DNA of 64,000 nucleotides from Desertivirga xinjiangensis (GTDB taxonomy: Bacteria > Bacteroidota > Bacteroidia > Sphingobacteriales > Sphingobacteriaceae): assembly GCF_024436435.1 (NCBI RefSeq), contig NZ_JAFMZP010000005.1, positions 208,073-272,072 on the forward strand, in the 5' to 3' direction. Numbering within the stretch: position 1 is the first letter of the stretch; every line of letters begins with the position of its first letter. Both the position numbers and the translations under genes were made by a program. Below, in pieces: positions 63,930 to 64,000 of this stretch. The notes beneath the pieces are model-generated. The model had not been told where the DNA came from. It saw nothing but the letters and a program-made list of their open reading frames with translations, and ran no database searches.

Positions 63930-64000
63930 GCTATACAGGTTAGGGGATTAATAGTAATTGAGCTATACAGCTTGATTTGTTATTTCTAAAGTAGCTATAC
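63930..64000 (+). repeat. GCTATACAG direct repeats every 32 bp, running off the window
   Basis: GCTATACAG starts at 63930 and 63962, and GCTATAC starts at 63994 before the window ends. Both intervals are exactly 32 bases, and the spacers are unrelated. The repeat is too short for a normal CRISPR repeat. The array may continue past the window. Confidence 0.45.

Larger units (their letters stand above)
63479..64000. other. 522-bp non-coding end of the window with two phased repeat arrays
   Basis: No convincing open frame on either strand. It contains the ACGGT array (63851-63890), the GCTATACAG array (63930-64000) and AT-rich sequence. It may be the regulatory region of a gene beyond the window. 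Confidence 0.5.

Noticed and set aside
63930..64000. CRISPR array
   Set aside because: The shared core is only 9 bp and no cas gene is in view.

Overview
This window comes from a member of the Bacteroidota, most likely the Sphingobacteriaceae (Pedobacter-like). The evidence is two FecI/FecR/SusC/SusD loci, a type IX secretion substrate followed by a PorP/SprF protein, many lipoproteins with Bacteroidota-type lipoboxes, candidate -7 elements of the TAnnTTTG type, and families such as DUF6624, DUF4221, DUF5689, BACON and DUF2157. I see no rRNA, tRNA, CRISPR array, insertion sequence or phage gene.

Layout. Positions 2-7590 hold the 3' end of a giant surface adhesin (Ig-like, fibronectin III, ten 258-bp YDG repeats, MBG, cadherin-like and a C-terminal gliding-type sorting domain), then porP/sprF and a strong terminator. 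Positions 7594-9730 hold a glycerophosphodiester phosphodiesterase downstream of a collapsed locus: the first ~38 codons of an ECF sigma factor joined, out of frame, to the last codons of an endonuclease/exonuclease/phosphatase (EEP) gene. Positions 9810-15467 carry an S41 peptidase, a DUF6624 protein, an NAD(P)-binding SDR and a MocR regulator. Positions 15667-19470 are a stretch of three consecutive broken genes (a DUF6252-like lipoprotein, a DUF4221 protein and an MG2-domain protein).

Positions 19892-34305 form a Sus-type locus without glycoside hydrolases: sigma factor, anti-sigma factor, SusC, SusD, EEP enzyme, two BACON/DUF5689 lipoproteins, a second EEP enzyme and a further surface lipoprotein. 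I read it as an uptake system for a phosphodiester-containing substrate (nucleic acid or phospholipid/phosphoinositide type); this is inference. The collapsed remnant at 8605-8834 has sigma-factor and EEP ends, so it looks like the scar of a second locus of this type, now next to a phosphodiesterase. Positions 34538-38352 carry apbE (behind four 10-bp boxes spaced exactly 22 bp), a PAS histidine kinase/response regulator pair, and a thioredoxin-reductase-like flavoprotein.

Positions 38582-50318 are a second PUL with two GH20 beta-hexosaminidases, consistent with use of chitooligosaccharides or other GlcNAc/GalNAc-terminated glycans. Positions 50584-63478 are mixed housekeeping and accessory genes: UDP-sugar dehydrogenase and epimerase (UDP-HexNAcA synthesis), a DUF1264 lipoprotein, two overlapping multi-pass membrane proteins, a GlxA-type regulator divergent from a RibD/DHFR-like reductase, an MscS channel with an alpha/beta hydrolase, an AraC regulator divergent from a methionine aminopeptidase, and a YdeI family protein. 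The last ~520 bases have no gene but contain two short, precisely phased repeat arrays.
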